NCBI GenBank assembly: GCA_038496675.1
Contig: CM076669.1
Coordinates: forward strand, 4,643,447-4,707,446
Length of the DNA stretch: 64,000 nucleotides
From: Rachycentron canadum
Lineage: Eukaryota; Chordata; Actinopteri; Carangiformes; Rachycentridae
Direction: 5' to 3'
Position numbers and translations under genes: made by a program. Under the pieces are notes generated by a model that worked only from the letters and a program-made list of their open reading frames with translations, made no database searches and had not been told where the DNA came from. Each line of letters begins with the position of its first letter. The stretch's first letter is position 1. This document shows, one piece after another, positions 12,178 to 24,510 of the stretch.

Positions 12178-12400
12178 GCTCATCCACAATCTATACCAGC
12201 CCATCCCAGCTGACATGGGGTGGGGTACGCCCTGGACATAGCCAGTCCATCAAATACAGACAAACAAGCGTTCATGCTCACGGGCGATTTCGAGTCACCA
12301 ATTAACCCGAATGTGCATGAAGTTGGAGGGAACCAGACCTGAGACCTCAAAATCAGAACCTGGTTGCTGTGTGCTAACCACAGGACCACCATGCTGTCTT
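12178..12400 (+). mobile_element. Decayed teleost interspersed repeat (LINE-tail or SINE type)
   Basis: The block keeps, in order, 'CCCATCCCAGCTGACAT', 'GGGGTACGCCCTGGACA', 'CCAGTCCATC', 'GAGTCACCAATTAACC', 'AATGTGCATG' and 'GTGCTAACCACAGGACCACC'. I recognise this order from a very abundant fish repeat that ends in 'gctaaccactgcaccaccgtgc'. Several internal pieces are deleted. Assignment to an exact family would need a repeat library. Confidence 0.75.
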
Positions 12401-12524
12401 TCCAGCAAGTGGGTCAAATAGGCTATCGTAACTTTTGGCCCCTAGAGTTTTGGAATTTGTTATATTTTATTTAGGCTACACATGAATAAACAAAATCATA
12501 AAAAAATACAATATAAAATGAAGC

Positions 12525-12563
12525 TATATATATATATATATATTTATTTATATATATATATAA
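12525..12563. repeat. (TA)n repeat
   Basis: A TA-rich run interrupted by TTTATT in the intergenic spacer. Confidence 0.9.
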
Positions 12564-14867
12564 ATCAAGAAACACATCATCTTTCTTCAAACTGAATAAA
12601 AATGTTGAGAATGAAAGTGAATTTCTGCCTCCTCTCTTTTACACTGAGTGTGAACTGTAAAGTGTGAAGGACCTTGAAAGCAGCATTTCTGCAGTAAGTG
12701 TATTCCATCAGCCACAGGTGTGTGTGGACAAAAGCCTCTGCTCACCTCCATGACTCTGACTTACACACAGCGTCAATGGTTTCTGGACTTCAACAGGCCT
12801 TTGATAATTGCACAGTTTGAACGCAGCATTTCTGCAGAAGAGCGTTCGTTGACGATCGGGCTCTCCCACGCAGATCCCACAGACCGACTCCCTCAGGCGC
12901 TGGGTGACTCATCCATCCAGCTCTGATCAGAGGTGCATCTCCTCATGCTGATGTAGGCGCTTTTTCCCTGCTAAAGGGCAGTGCCGAGCACAATTTAAAA
13001 AGATTGACTGAAAGATTGAGTTTATTTTCTCCACATTATCGTGCTGTGGTTACAAAGAAATGTGAATAGTCACTGAACGTTGAAATCTCCTGCACACATA
13101 CACACAAACATTTACAGTTCAGGTCTTTTAAAAGGTCCATAATACTTAGCCTAGCTAGCACTGTGTTGTGCCTCAAGCCACGCCCACCTCACACTGGATT
13201 GTACGTCAACGTCACGTGTAGGACACTAATCTAATATTATTATATAATTATTGTTATAATATTAGACATCATTTCCTGAAAACAGATAGTAACAACACAA
13301 GCTGAGGTGTCCAACAACCAACAACCAAGCCCGAGGTATCAGGTCATGATCGGGTCTCACCCAAGTTATTAATTGGATATAAAGTTTACGATTTGAAATG
13401 ACATCAACATTTTACGGCCTCACGGTGTCAGAGCCTCGTTCATTGTTACAGAGCATCACACATCTTAAGGTTCTCAGAGCTGCATGTTCACAAATGTTGA
13501 CCAAACTCTTCCGGGGCACAGGAATAAGACATGTTTCTCCTTTCAGATCCACAATACATAATAATAACATGGTGTTTTGTCCTGAAAGTGGCTTGTGCAG
13601 TAAAATGACTGTGGGTTTTTTTATTATTATTATTATCATAAATGACCATGTAAACTGCTGCATGTTGATGTTCATGTAAGGCACCGTTGTAATAACTCTG
13701 CCTTCCAGTGATATTCAACACCTGTGCATTGTGCCATTACCCACCTGTAGTGCCGTTTCCCCTCAGGATAATGACTCTATAACTCTATGACCATGCTGAA
13801 GGTTGTGCACTGAGCTTGCTCCCGAGGGTTCACGCTGACTTTCATGGAAGTTTATCATAGATATGTCAATTTCACCATGTGTATCTGAAAAGAAGCTGTT
13901 TACATGTTAATAGAACTACGCTTTTTTTTTTTTTTTTTTTTTTGCCATAAAGGGCAAAAAAAATATAAATAAATAGATGAATAAAAAAATCCCATCCCTC
14001 CCATCCTTTCATCCAGTCGTTATCACCGCATGTGCCAGTCCTGTTACAGATAATGAGAAAACTCGGGGGTGGAACAAGAGAGTGAGGCGCCTCTCCTAAA
14101 AATAAACCCTGATCTATGGACTCAGGTCACAGTGCTGCATATTTAGCATATTTCTGTCTGCCCTTGAGGAGGATGAGGGGGCATTAGGGTGTTTCCTTCC
14201 ATGCCAACACAAATGCTGCTGAGCTGCTTTTAAGTAAATTCACTGAAGTTCCCAAAACAAATGTGGTTAAACTCCATATTAAGTGTTAAGATGTGTTCAA
14301 AGTATCCTGCACCCTCTCTGAAAGCTTTTTTTTATGCTTATTTGAAATGAATCACACCATTTGTAACCCAGAACACGTTTGTGGTAAAGAGTATAAATGC
14401 ATTGCTTGAACAGCTGTAAAATGAGCATCGCTAGTAACCTGAAATTCATATGAAACAAAACACTGGGTAATGGCCGCTCTTGCGTTCACAAGTTTCCATT
14501 TATTTGACAGTAATGTTTCAGTCAGAAGCTATTAGGTGGGTCATTTTCGTAGCGAGGAGCCCACACCGAGCTCACTCCCCCGTGAAATTGTTTATCCAAG
14601 AGTAAGTAAGTATTCAAGAAATGTTTCTCCAGAGTCTCCCAGATGTTGGGCTTTACACACATCAAGACTTTGACTCAAGTTAAGCCTGAAGTTTTGCAAC
14701 AAAGACAGAGAGACACACACACCTGCAAATCATGTTGGTCTGAATTTCTGAAGGTACACAACGTGATTATCTTTCTTCACAAGTGTGTGAGCTTGTTTGT
14801 GACTTTTAACTTTAACAGTGTCGTGATTTAAGGTTGTATTTGTATGAGAATTATTTTTTCATGTATC

Positions 14868-14945
14868 AATCAATCTTCATTTGTGTCGCACCTTTCAGTG
14901 TAACACAAAGAGCTTTACAGAATAAAAGTGATCAAAAGCAACCAC
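14868..14945 (+). mobile_element. Fragment of a dispersed fish repeat
   Basis: The fragment reads 'ATCAATCAATCTTCATTTGTG', 'CGCACCTTTCAGTG', 'CACAAAGAGCTTTACAGAATAAAAG'. This resembles the common teleost repeat with 'tttatttgtatagcacctttca...caaagtgctttaca'. It is short, decayed and followed by a CA-rich tract. Confidence 0.6.
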
Positions 14946-14946
14946 A

Positions 14947-15001
14947 CACCCCCTACACACTCGTGCACACGTGCACACACGTGCACACACACACACACAC
15001 A
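14947..15001. repeat. CA-rich microsatellite
   Basis: Imperfect CA/GTGCACA tandem sequence adjoining the repeat fragment at 14868-14945. Confidence 0.85.
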
Positions 15002-15577
15002 GCAATAAAAACAAAAAATAAGAAAAAGAACAATAACAATATGAATAAGGCAGTTTTTGTGTCCATTGCTTTGAAAAGCAACTGCAACTTTGACATAAAT
15101 TAAAGCAGGTTTGGTCTTCAAGGTTCACAGATATGAAGCTCTAACCTCTGTGTAGGTTTAAGTGCTTGGCTCAAAGGGCTTGACGCAGACACGCACACAG
15201 TACTTTGTTCACGTGCCCTGATTTTCCCCTGATGATCCTGGATTTGAACTGTTGAGTTTTCCTGTCACAAGCCGGCCGTGGTGTGACCCTCAGTTAATGG
15301 AGGAACGTGGTCAACAGCAGGAAGGAAGTTAAATAGTTAAAGAAGAGGGACAACAGAAAGTTTCTGGTGACACATTTCCCATAAAATACAGAGAACACTG
15401 GGAAAATGTGGTGATGAAGCACCCACTGGGTCCAGACTGGCAGTATGTGGATCTGCTGAGTTAGCATTTTACTTTTCTCACACAAAAAGCCCAACGGACC
15501 TCACGGACCTCATGTCCCCTCTGTGTCCAATAATGGCCCCCAGTACCAGACCCAGTGCCCTCTGCTGCTGCTGCCGC

Positions 15578-15610
<33 letters not shown>
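15578..15610. repeat. (GAT)n trinucleotide repeat
   Basis: Eleven tandem GAT/TGA units. The minus-strand reading gives a poly-His frame that is only a repeat artefact. Confidence 0.95.
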
Positions 15611-15611
<1 letters not shown>

Positions 15612-16645
15612 GTGGGTGAGTCAACATACCAACCTCAAAATTCCCCAAATCTGTGCTGCTGAGCCGGCTTAACATCATCTAAACTCACTATCATTAAAGG
15701 GCCATTCCTTGATTTTTATGACTAGACACATTTTAGTCATATTTATATACAGCTGTTAAACTCCTGGCTCACTTAAACAAACAGCAGAAAAAAATAGATT
15801 CGATTCAAATTGCTGTCTTCTGTTAGTCTGCAAGTGATAGCAAGTTTTTTTTTTTTTTTGTTTTTTAATTTTCCTGATGTGGTGACACTTTTCAAGCACG
15901 GATTGTGTCTTTAAGACTCACTTCAAGATCACATGACTGAAACACACGTGAAATAGCAACACACAGAACAAATAGTTCATCAGTCAGACAATAGTTCATT
16001 AGTCATCAGGACAATCAGTCGTGGCTTTGTATTTTCCAGCCTTTCTATTATATTAATCAATTGTTGCTTGTCTGGCGTCTCGATCATAATTTCCAGTTTT
16101 TAAAAACGTTTTCCTTGACTCTCAAAAAAGAAAGTAGTTGACTCTCTGCTGGGAACATTTCCTGAACAATATCAAGCCATTGCGCCACAACTGTGCGGGT
16201 CCTCTCTTAATGGAGTTTTGCACCTAACTATTACTTTCATTACTGATTATTTGGTTGAATAGTCTATGAAATGACAAAACCTAATGAAAAAGACCCCTTG
16301 TAGGTTCCCAGAGCTCATGCTGATGCTTCCAAATTGCTTGTTTAGAGTAAATGTCAGTGCCGTTGTAACAAACAGGACATGTCAGTGCAGCTGGAGAGAG
16401 AGATGTCTCCATATGCTTTTTTTTTTTTTTTTTTCTAGATGCATCCACAGGAATCCTCCACGTTCTCCTAAGTGACAGTGTCCGCTTTTGTTTCAGTGAC
16501 AGACTGGAGGTGTCACTTCATCAGGACACCTCGATTTGTCATTGTTTGTCATGGGAGAGAGACCCCCCCCGCCCCCAGTCTTCAGCAGTGAGGTTTTTTT
16601 TTTTGTTTTGCTCATCCAGCGTGTCTAAGTCTAGTGTGCGCTGGG

Positions 16646-16677
<32 letters not shown>

Positions 16678-17141
16678 GTTGGGAGGAGGTGTGTTTGGGT
16701 TGCTGCACTTTACGGTAGAGAAGAGAGAGGGAGATTAGGCCATGGAGGAAATAAAATGAGTTGGAGAGGATGAGTCTGAGTCTGTCTCCGTGTGTGACAG
16801 CAGTTGCCAAGATCTAATTCCTTCTTTATGGATGATTTCCAACCTAGAAAAGCACAGCATGTCATCCACTGGTGAAGCTGCTGTCAGGAATCAAAGAGAG
16901 CAGACAGTAATCATGGGAATTTTTTTTTTTTTTGGTCTCAAGCTCCCACCGAGGCGTATTATTGGTCACTTCTAGTGCCTCAGTGAGCCACTAACAAGCT
17001 CTGACCGCAGAGGAACACAATGGTGTTTCAAATATTTCTTTAACTTAGAATTATGCCTACTTCACATTTCTGCTGCCCATTTATAGGTAAACTATCCCTG
17101 GACTGAACATCTTGTCTGCCTTTATTTTTGCCAAAGGAACA

Positions 17142-17516
17142 CTCCACAACCAAAAGTATCTGAACATTATACCCATGTGAGATTGGTAGAGATCTCACTC
17201 CAAAACCATGGGCATCAATCTGCTGCTGTAACAGCCACCACTCTTCTGCCTTTTCAGATTTTGGAGCCCGGTCCGACAGGCTTTGGCGGTGGTGGTTGGG
17301 GGGAGGGGAGATTCTTCCCAACAATCATCCCCATCCCCAGAGGTGTTGAGGTCAAATTCGGGAAAACCTTTTCTTACTGAACCTGGCTTTGTTGGAAGCT
17401 GGAAGCACAAGGTTGTCCAAAATGGAATAAAGGAGCCAAACTAAACCAGGAAAAACTGCCTCAGACCAAAAGCGCGACAATTGAGAGACATGTCTGCATA
17501 CTTTTGGCCAAATAGC
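17142..17516. mobile_element. Internally deleted Tc1/mariner-like transposon remnant
   Basis: The left end (CAACCAAAAGTATCTGAACA) and the reverse complement of the right end (GGCCAAAAGTATGCAGACA) form inverted repeats. Between them are relics resembling the well-known fish element: 'AACAGCCACCACTCTTCTG', 'GAGGTGTTGAGGTCAAATTC', 'TGGAAGCACAAGGTTGTCC'. About 375 bp remain and no transposase frame survives. The family name is from memory of the element that begins with a variant of 'ggacaaaagtattggga'. Confidence 0.65.
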
Positions 17517-18665
17517 TGCTTGATTTCATTCACTGGAAACTCTTGTGTAGCTGCAGATTCATTACAACAGCCAATGCTATGATAAAACAGACATATAATG
17601 ATCCTAAATCTCCAAAGCTTTTCAACTCTGCCGTTTCATGATCATAACATAAGAGTAGGAACACTAGTGTTATTTAAATACTGAGCAGCTGTGCATCAAA
17701 AAGTTATTAACTTTGAGGCCTTGAAGCTTCTGAGGCACATTTATTATTTACAGCAGATGTGAAATAAAAATGCAGGTTAAACGCACAGAGGCAAAACTGG
17801 GTTTACTGACAGAAAGCTCCAGCCTGATGTTGTCCTCGCTGCCTCTGAGCCGGGCACACCACGCAAACAGGCAGCATTAATTCAAACCATTTGTCTCTAT
17901 AATTACATGGGGTCACGTTTGAAGGCCAGGAATCTGTCAAAGAGCATTTTTTTTTTTTTTTTTTTTAAATCCCACGTCAGGGTCCTGATGAAGACATTCT
18001 GCCTGAGACGGTTGAAGAAGCATGTCCATGTCACAGCACAGACACAAACCAGACTTCTTAACCACACGCTTAGGCAATGGAAACTAGAAAAGCCAGGCAC
18101 TTTCGCATGACTCGGAGCAATTACAGCAGATATCACTTATCCCTAAAGCTTTATCTCAAGATTGGAGCTCTTCATCTCAAGAGCGAGAAAGCCAGTCACA
18201 CCCAGGGGGGGTTATTATTGACGATGCAGGCAGAAACAGGAGCGAACAGTGCAGGTAGTTCAACCGCCTCCGTCAAATAAAGAGGAATGTGTCTCACTCA
18301 GCGGCTGAAGCTGCAGCCAAAGCTCACACGCCCTGTCACTTTATCATTGTGTGTACATGTTATCCAACTCTTGGCTGCACTTTGTTTGTCGCAAATCCAC
18401 AGCCGTCTGGGATTAGGATGAAGAAGCGAGGCAGAGCGGGAGCATGAGGAGGAGAAAAGGGGAGAAGAGTCTTTTTGTTGCAGACGCAGAACTTCAATCC
18501 TCACGTCTAAAGACAGTCGATCCTGTTAGAATAAACAGGATGCACTGTATCTTTACAGCTCCAGTGTTTGTGGATGGGATCTGCGTTTCATGATCATGCA
18601 TTGCCTTTGTATTTAACACAGTAAGATAAAGGTAAGTGAACATGGCTGACACCCTGCAAAGCTGT

Positions 18666-18679
18666 GCACCATCTACTGG
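18666..18679 (-). promoter_or_regulatory. CTCF-like motif, one mismatch
   Basis: On the minus strand CCAGTAGATGGTGC fits the 14-bp core CCASYAGRKGGCRS at 13 positions. It lies just past the 3' end of PPP1R12A. Confidence 0.3.
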
Positions 18680-18885
18680 TATGATGGAGAGTAGCAACGT
18701 CAGGTCCTGATGCTCCGGTCGATCCACCTCACGAGGCTGGATCATTATTTCTTCCCTCTAAGTGTCATTTTTCTAAAGTCCTGGAGCCGAGCCCGGTGCT
18801 GCAGTCCACGTTGAAGCCACCGCAAACATTTAAAGAAGAAGAAGAAGAAGGAAAAAGAGGCAGTTGGAACTTTACAATGTACAAG

Positions 18886-18891
18886 TTTATT
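18886..18891 (-). terminator. Polyadenylation signal AATAAA of PPP1R12A
   Basis: The minus strand reads AAAAATAAACTTGTACATTG and is followed about 35 nt later by a pyrimidine-rich CCTCTTTTTCCTTCTTCTTC element, the classic layout of a vertebrate cleavage site. The cut is expected near 18866. It is the last well-formed AATAAA before the intergenic sequence. Confidence 0.7.
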
Positions 18892-20281
18892 TTTAATGAA
18901 CTCTTCAGTGGTTGGTAGTCACAGCACAGCTTGCATGTATTAAGCCACACACCTATTTTACAAGATGATGGGAAAAAAACAAAACAAAAAAGAAAACAAA
19001 AAAAACAAAACAAAAAAGTCTTAACCATAGTAGATGGTCATTAGTCCATCTGTAGTGACTTTTTTTTTTAAACTTCTTTTACTAAAATATCCTTAAAAGG
19101 CCACTGAAATGCATAAAATGTCTTCAGATGCAATGGAATATCTGATGGTGGCGATTTGCTTTAAACCTGACATCAAGACCCCTCACATGGCATTGACAGT
19201 GCATGTAGACATTGTAAAAAGGACTGGGTTAGCGATACCTAAGATATTCTTTTTTTTTTGTCGTTTTTTTTTTTTTTTTTTTTAAGTGACAACACCTTGG
19301 CTATAATACTACAGCTTTAAAAAACTGGAAACAAAATTAACAGCACTCTTCCAAGATACTGAATACAATGAAAGTGAAATGTAGTGAAGCGATTATTTTT
19401 CTTCCTTTTTTTTTTTTTTTTTCCTTTTTTGTTTTTTTTAAATCTCACAATTATGTGAACACTTATTTTTAAACTGGAAAATAAAGCACTGAACACTGCC
19501 AGCCATCCCATGTAAGAGAGAGGCTCTACTGTACTGTAGCCGATGTCTTTAGACTATAAAAAGAAAAATAATTAAAACACACCTTTGTGTCCTCTGGAAT
19601 TTGTATACTTTTAATAGTAACAGACGGGAACCATAAACGCATGCCATGTGCTGGTCTCAAACAAATACATACAGGTATATACAGCATCACTCAGTACCTG
19701 CTAAAACAAAGTGAGAAATACAGAGTATAAACTGACTACACTACAAACTTAAAACAAAAAAGAAAACAAAAAAAAAAAAAAAAAGAGGGGAGGAAGGTGA
19801 GCGATGAAAGCGGTGGAAGAGTGAAAAATCCTATTTGTGATGGACTCATCATTAAAGCATTAAAAAAAAAAAAAAAAATGCATATTGCACATACAGTGAA
19901 AGCTTAAATTCCACCAGGTCCACCTCGTTTCGCTAAAGCGAGAATTTCAAATCTTTTCCCTCTTGGAGGAAGACACGCAGAGGTACAAAAAAAAAAAAAA
20001 AAAAAAAACGAGGGAGAAGGTGGGAGAGTGCGTGTGCATTGGTGATCGGTGTGTGGGGGGAGAAAAAGGGGGAGGCCACAAGGAGCTGATATGGGGTCAA
20101 AAGTGAAAAGTGGCACTTTCAGGGGTTGAGGATGGAGGGAGCGAAGGAGGGAGGAGGAAACTGCACAGCACACAACACTTATACAGGAAGAGGAAAGAAA
20201 AAAAAAAAAAAAAGACACCAAATAAGAGATTGTGGCACAAATAAAAATCAGGTGTTGGATAATATCTGTTCTTCAGTGATA

Positions 20282-20283
<2 letters not shown>

Positions 20284-20332
<49 letters not shown>
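20284..20332. repeat. (GA)n repeat in the PPP1R12A 3' UTR
   Basis: About 24 uninterrupted AG units; read as CU on the transcript. Confidence 0.95.
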
Positions 20333-20335
<3 letters not shown>

Positions 20336-20741
20336 TCTTTGTTAAAGGAGGCAGAGTTTCCAATTTCTCCACTGACTGCAGCCTCAGTGGAGCACAAAGC
20401 GATGCAGACATGAAGAATGTTTCTCTTTGTGCTGAGAGAGGGTACCACTGGGGCCACAGACATATTTATATGCTAACAAAACAGTTGTTGGCTGTATTTA
20501 TTTGCCTGTGGAGTTTAATGATATCTGAATCCGAGAGTGGTTTCTTTTTTCTTTTTCTTTTTTTTTTAATCTATTTTTGGTATCATGAACATTTTGCTGC
20601 TGGTACTTCACACTTTTCTAATGTTTCTTTGCACATGTTTATAAATCTATACTCTTTGTGACGGTTATCCTATATTGTGTGTTTCTGTTTCTTTACTCTT
20701 ATAGTTAAGATCCCAACGCGGAGGANGGGGGGGGGTCTGTT

Positions 20742-20828
20742 CTACTTGGAAAGCTTGCTAATGACTCGAATGAGAGCTCCGTTCTCGTCCTTTAGTCTCT
20801 GGTTGTCTGCTTTCAAGTCTGGGAGCAT
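20742..20828 (-). CDS. PPP1R12A: PPP1R12A exon 26: C-terminal leucine zipper and stop
   Basis: The acceptor CCCTTTCAG|ATGCTC is followed by 28 codons: MLPDLKADNQRL, KDENGALIRV, ISKLSK and TAG. As I recall the human protein, the C-terminus is identical. In mammals this zipper is needed for binding of PKG-I-alpha and for cGMP-driven relaxation. It is entered in phase 0 from exon 25, the same phase as the alternative exon at 22920-23057. Confidence 0.97.
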   Translation of the reverse strand: MLPDLKADNQRLKDENGALIRVISKLSK

Positions 20829-20900
20829 CTGAAAGGGAATAAAAAGGAAAGAAGGAAGGCAGGAATAGACAGAGAGAGGGAGGTAGTGAGAGTGAGAGAG

Positions 20901-20966
<66 letters not shown>

Positions 20967-23900
20967 CTTAGACAAGTCTTGACAGATACACATGTCACTG
21001 AACCAGTGAGGCCGGTTTTACAAACTGTTAATTGCAGCTGGTGTAAGCAGTCTTTGGAGTCACACAGCATCTCTCATGTTTGGTTTTGCTCATTTATTAA
21101 AACTTTTAATAACTTTTTTCACTTGTTCCAAGTGAAGAGAGAGAGAGAGAGAGAGAGAAGGACAAGCGGACACACCACAGGCCAAAGTTCCTGACAAAGC
21201 CATGCAGAACCTCAGCGGCTGCTCCGCGGCAGCCAGGAAAATACACTGCACAGACAATTTGGTTTATAGGAAAGTGTCAAAGTCGATTATGGTATGGTGC
21301 ACCACGGAGCACGGCAGGTGTCAGGGTAACCGCCTAATAATAACTTTTGAGATGCGTAATTTGTGTATTTGCTGTGAAATCACAGCATCAGGTGTTGAAT
21401 TTACAGGTTGTTGCATTTAATCCACAAAGTTAAGGAGCTGAAGCTTTGATGCTGACGTACAAACACTGAATCCATTCCCTCATTGTGTAATTAAAACTGC
21501 TGTGTGATTACACATGTTCTTTCAGCTGTTACAGAGGTTATTTTGGCGACGGTGCCCTGCTCCGACTGTTTTCAACCAGCCATACAGGGTGCAGCCTGAT
21601 GCAACGTATACAGTGTAATTAGGTGAAGTTTAGATGGAGATATACCTGCTAAAGCTTTTGATTAAATGTCAATAATAACATTAAACAGTACAATTAAGAG
21701 TACAAGTAACTTCATTTAAGAGCAATTATTTTTTCTTTCTTTCCTGTCATGCCTGCCGGGCTCAGTAGTCTTCATACTAATACTCTCATACTCATAAAGT
21801 ACACAGCACTTCTCCCTTTTGATGAGTTGTGACTCATGACGGGCAAATTTCAGTCCAGATTTTCTCCAACTGTGGAAACTTTATGTCACAAGATCTGTCA
21901 TCAGCCAGTACAAGTTTGACTTTTTACTGCCGAACTTTACAAAAACTAAAAGTATCTGCAATGTGTGCAATGATGACAAAGTTCTTATTTATTTATTCAT
22001 TCTACTCAATAATTGGAGATGTTTCTATGTAAAGTAAACTGTCAGGAGGTTTTGCAGTGGAGAACTTTAGGTAGAAACCATGTTCTTCAGAGGTTCTTTA
22101 CTGACACACAACACTGAGAATCTCCATCAAGAGATTTCAGCCCCCTTAAAAACAAACACTACAGATGACAATCAACTTCCAGTTTAAAAAAAATCCCATC
22201 ATGTTCTGAAGTATAGTGAGATACTTTATAAACCAGTGTCCAACTCAACCCGTTGCATGCAGCTGTCTGAAATGGTTCTTGTTGTCATCTGTTGAAATGA
22301 AAAACATTTGAGGAGGAGGAGTACAGACGGGGGAAAGATAAAAAGGTTCAGGCTCTTAAGGTTTGGGCCAAAATAAATTAAAAAAAATACAAAAAAAAAA
22401 AAAAAAAATGCCACTTCATGCAAAGAAGCCAGAACAAGCCAAACTGAACATCTGAGCTCCCTCTGACGGAAGCATCACAACTAGAAACTACGGAGGACAC
22501 TTTCCTTTACAGCACGTGAAGATGTGCGTGTGGAGTGAATTTAGTTTTCCTGTCAGCCAAACACAACTTACCTTCACTTCTTTGCCACCCGCGTTCATTA
22601 GGTGTGACAGTTTCTAACATTGAGAAGTGTGGAAAACACTTGACACCTCATGTACTGTAAAAGGAGAGTGTCCAGTTGTAAAAACCAAAAGACACCCTCC
22701 CCAATCTGAAAACCAAAAGCTCTGGGGAGGCAGAGGGGGGAGGAAAGGGGAGTTTACAAAGCCAGTGGTGGTTGGGCGGTTGGGCACCTGCCTGTCTATG
22801 GGTGCGGGGCAGAGCGCAAATGGAGCATGAGAAGAATGGGGTTGGGAAGGGAGAAGGTGAGGGAGAAGAAGAAGAGGTAGAAGAAGAAGAAGAGATGGTG
22901 GTGGACAGACGGACGTGGCTTAGAGGTCGACGCTGGGCAGCTGGCTGCAGGCGGACTGCGAGAGCTTTGCCACCACGCGGGCCAGGGCCCGGTTCTCAGC
23001 CTGCAGCCGCTCCTTAACCTGCCGCAGGGCCTGAACCTGCTTTACCTGGGGGAGGTTCTGCAGGGAGGAGGAGGAGGAGGAAGAGGAAGGAGGAGGGAGG
23101 GAGGGGGGGGGGGGGGACAACAACCACAACACAGGAGAACAAAGAGACAGAGAGATGGCAGAAAGGATGGAAGGAGAAAGTGAGAGTAAAAGAATGGCAG
23201 AGGAAACAAATTAGAGAGGAAGGATTAATGAAAGACGGGACAGTATAAATTAATGGAGAAAAGGGGCCGAGAGAAGGAAAAAGGGAAAACAGAAAAGGAA
23301 GATTGTTAGAAAATGGGGACAGATTTTGGAAACCGAAGGAATGATTAAGAGCTTTCCAGTTCAGCGTGATGCTTGTAGATTGAATGGAAAAGTGACACTG
23401 ATAAGATCAGCCAGCTGCCTATGGCCTAAAAATAAACACACTTCGTTATCACAGCGATGGAACAACACTTGCTTACTAGAGTTTAATGGATTTTTTTCCC
23501 CTTCCTCTCTCCCCCTTAAATCAGTCTTTCCTGAAAAGGCAACATTTAATTGGCCATCTCAGCAGAGGAGCTTAAATGCTTTGTCAACATAGATTACAAC
23601 AGCTGACCTGAGATCTGCCCTAAGCTGAATAAGAGATGCACAAGTGCACAATGTTTTTTTTTTTTTTTCCCCCCCTTTACTGGAAATTATGTTTGACAGA
23701 ATGAAGATAATATTACTTTCAAAAACTAGACATTTAATTACTCACAACATTAACACCCCTTCACTTGTAGCCTTCATGATGCCAGTCTAGTATCATCTTT
23801 AACAGTTCATGTTAGTTCAGGCTAATTTAGGAGTTTTCTCGATGTGTGAAAATAAGTGACTGTAGAAACCAATTCATCCACGTTTCAGGCAGCCAAGAAC

Positions 23901-24478
23901 TGCAGGCGTCTTCACTCTAACCCATTCAAAAGTCTGAGACTGATTCATGTATGTTCTGGTGTAGTACACGTGTTTCATGTCTTGCTTTTACAAGAGAGAA
24001 GACATGAGTCTCTTGACTCTCTAATATGTTGAGGTTTCTTTCCTAGTCCGAACAGGGGGCCATCTTTTCTTTGGGCCAATACTGTATTTCTTGTATTAAC
24101 TACACCTAATGATGTGCTAGAAAACTCAGCTTTATTTTCTAACTGTATATTTGTCTTGGATAAATGGGAAGCCTTAGGAACAGACATGACACAAAACACA
24201 CAAAACATTTCAATTTAAAAAAAAAAAAAAAAGGGAAAATTTTACTTTTCATTAAACCAGGGTCTTATTTTGAAATTTTGTCTATACTTCCTGTTGGAAG
24301 AGCTAACAAAGTAAAAGGTGGCGTCTTGGTCATAGCTGAGAGTAGTCGCACTGTCCTGCCTCATAATGTTTGACACAACTTTTCACTTCCTTTAGTTAAT
24401 TTGGCCATTTCAACACAACACTTGCTTTGTACAGTTTGTCGCCTGCTACACTGACGCCCCTAGTTTTCTCTCTGAGGC

Positions 24479-24510
<32 letters not shown>

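Larger units (their letters stand above)
11381..18865. other. Intergenic spacer between PAWR and PPP1R12A
   Basis: No gene is recognised here. It is AT-rich with long T runs (13921, 16418, 16647, 17947) and holds the dispersed repeats listed separately. The plus-strand frame at 13398-13679 and its antisense partners have no family resemblance. No tRNA or hairpin RNA gene was seen. Confidence 0.7.
18866..20741 (-). other. PPP1R12A: PPP1R12A 3' untranslated region
   Basis: It lies between the stop codon of the zipper exon and the best polyadenylation signal, about 1.9 kb. It holds a (CT)n tract on the sense strand, many A/T homopolymers, a possible proximal AATAAA (plus-strand 20497-20502) and one ambiguous base at 20726. 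No coding frame is credible; the open frames in it are translations of GA and poly-A tracts. Confidence 0.75.

Noticed and set aside
15478..15678. Poly-histidine frame
   Set aside because: Product of the (GAT)n repeat; no supporting splice sites or homology.
20097..21194. Frames rich in RERERE or SLSLSL
   Set aside because: Direct translations of (GA)n repeats in the 3' UTR and last intron.
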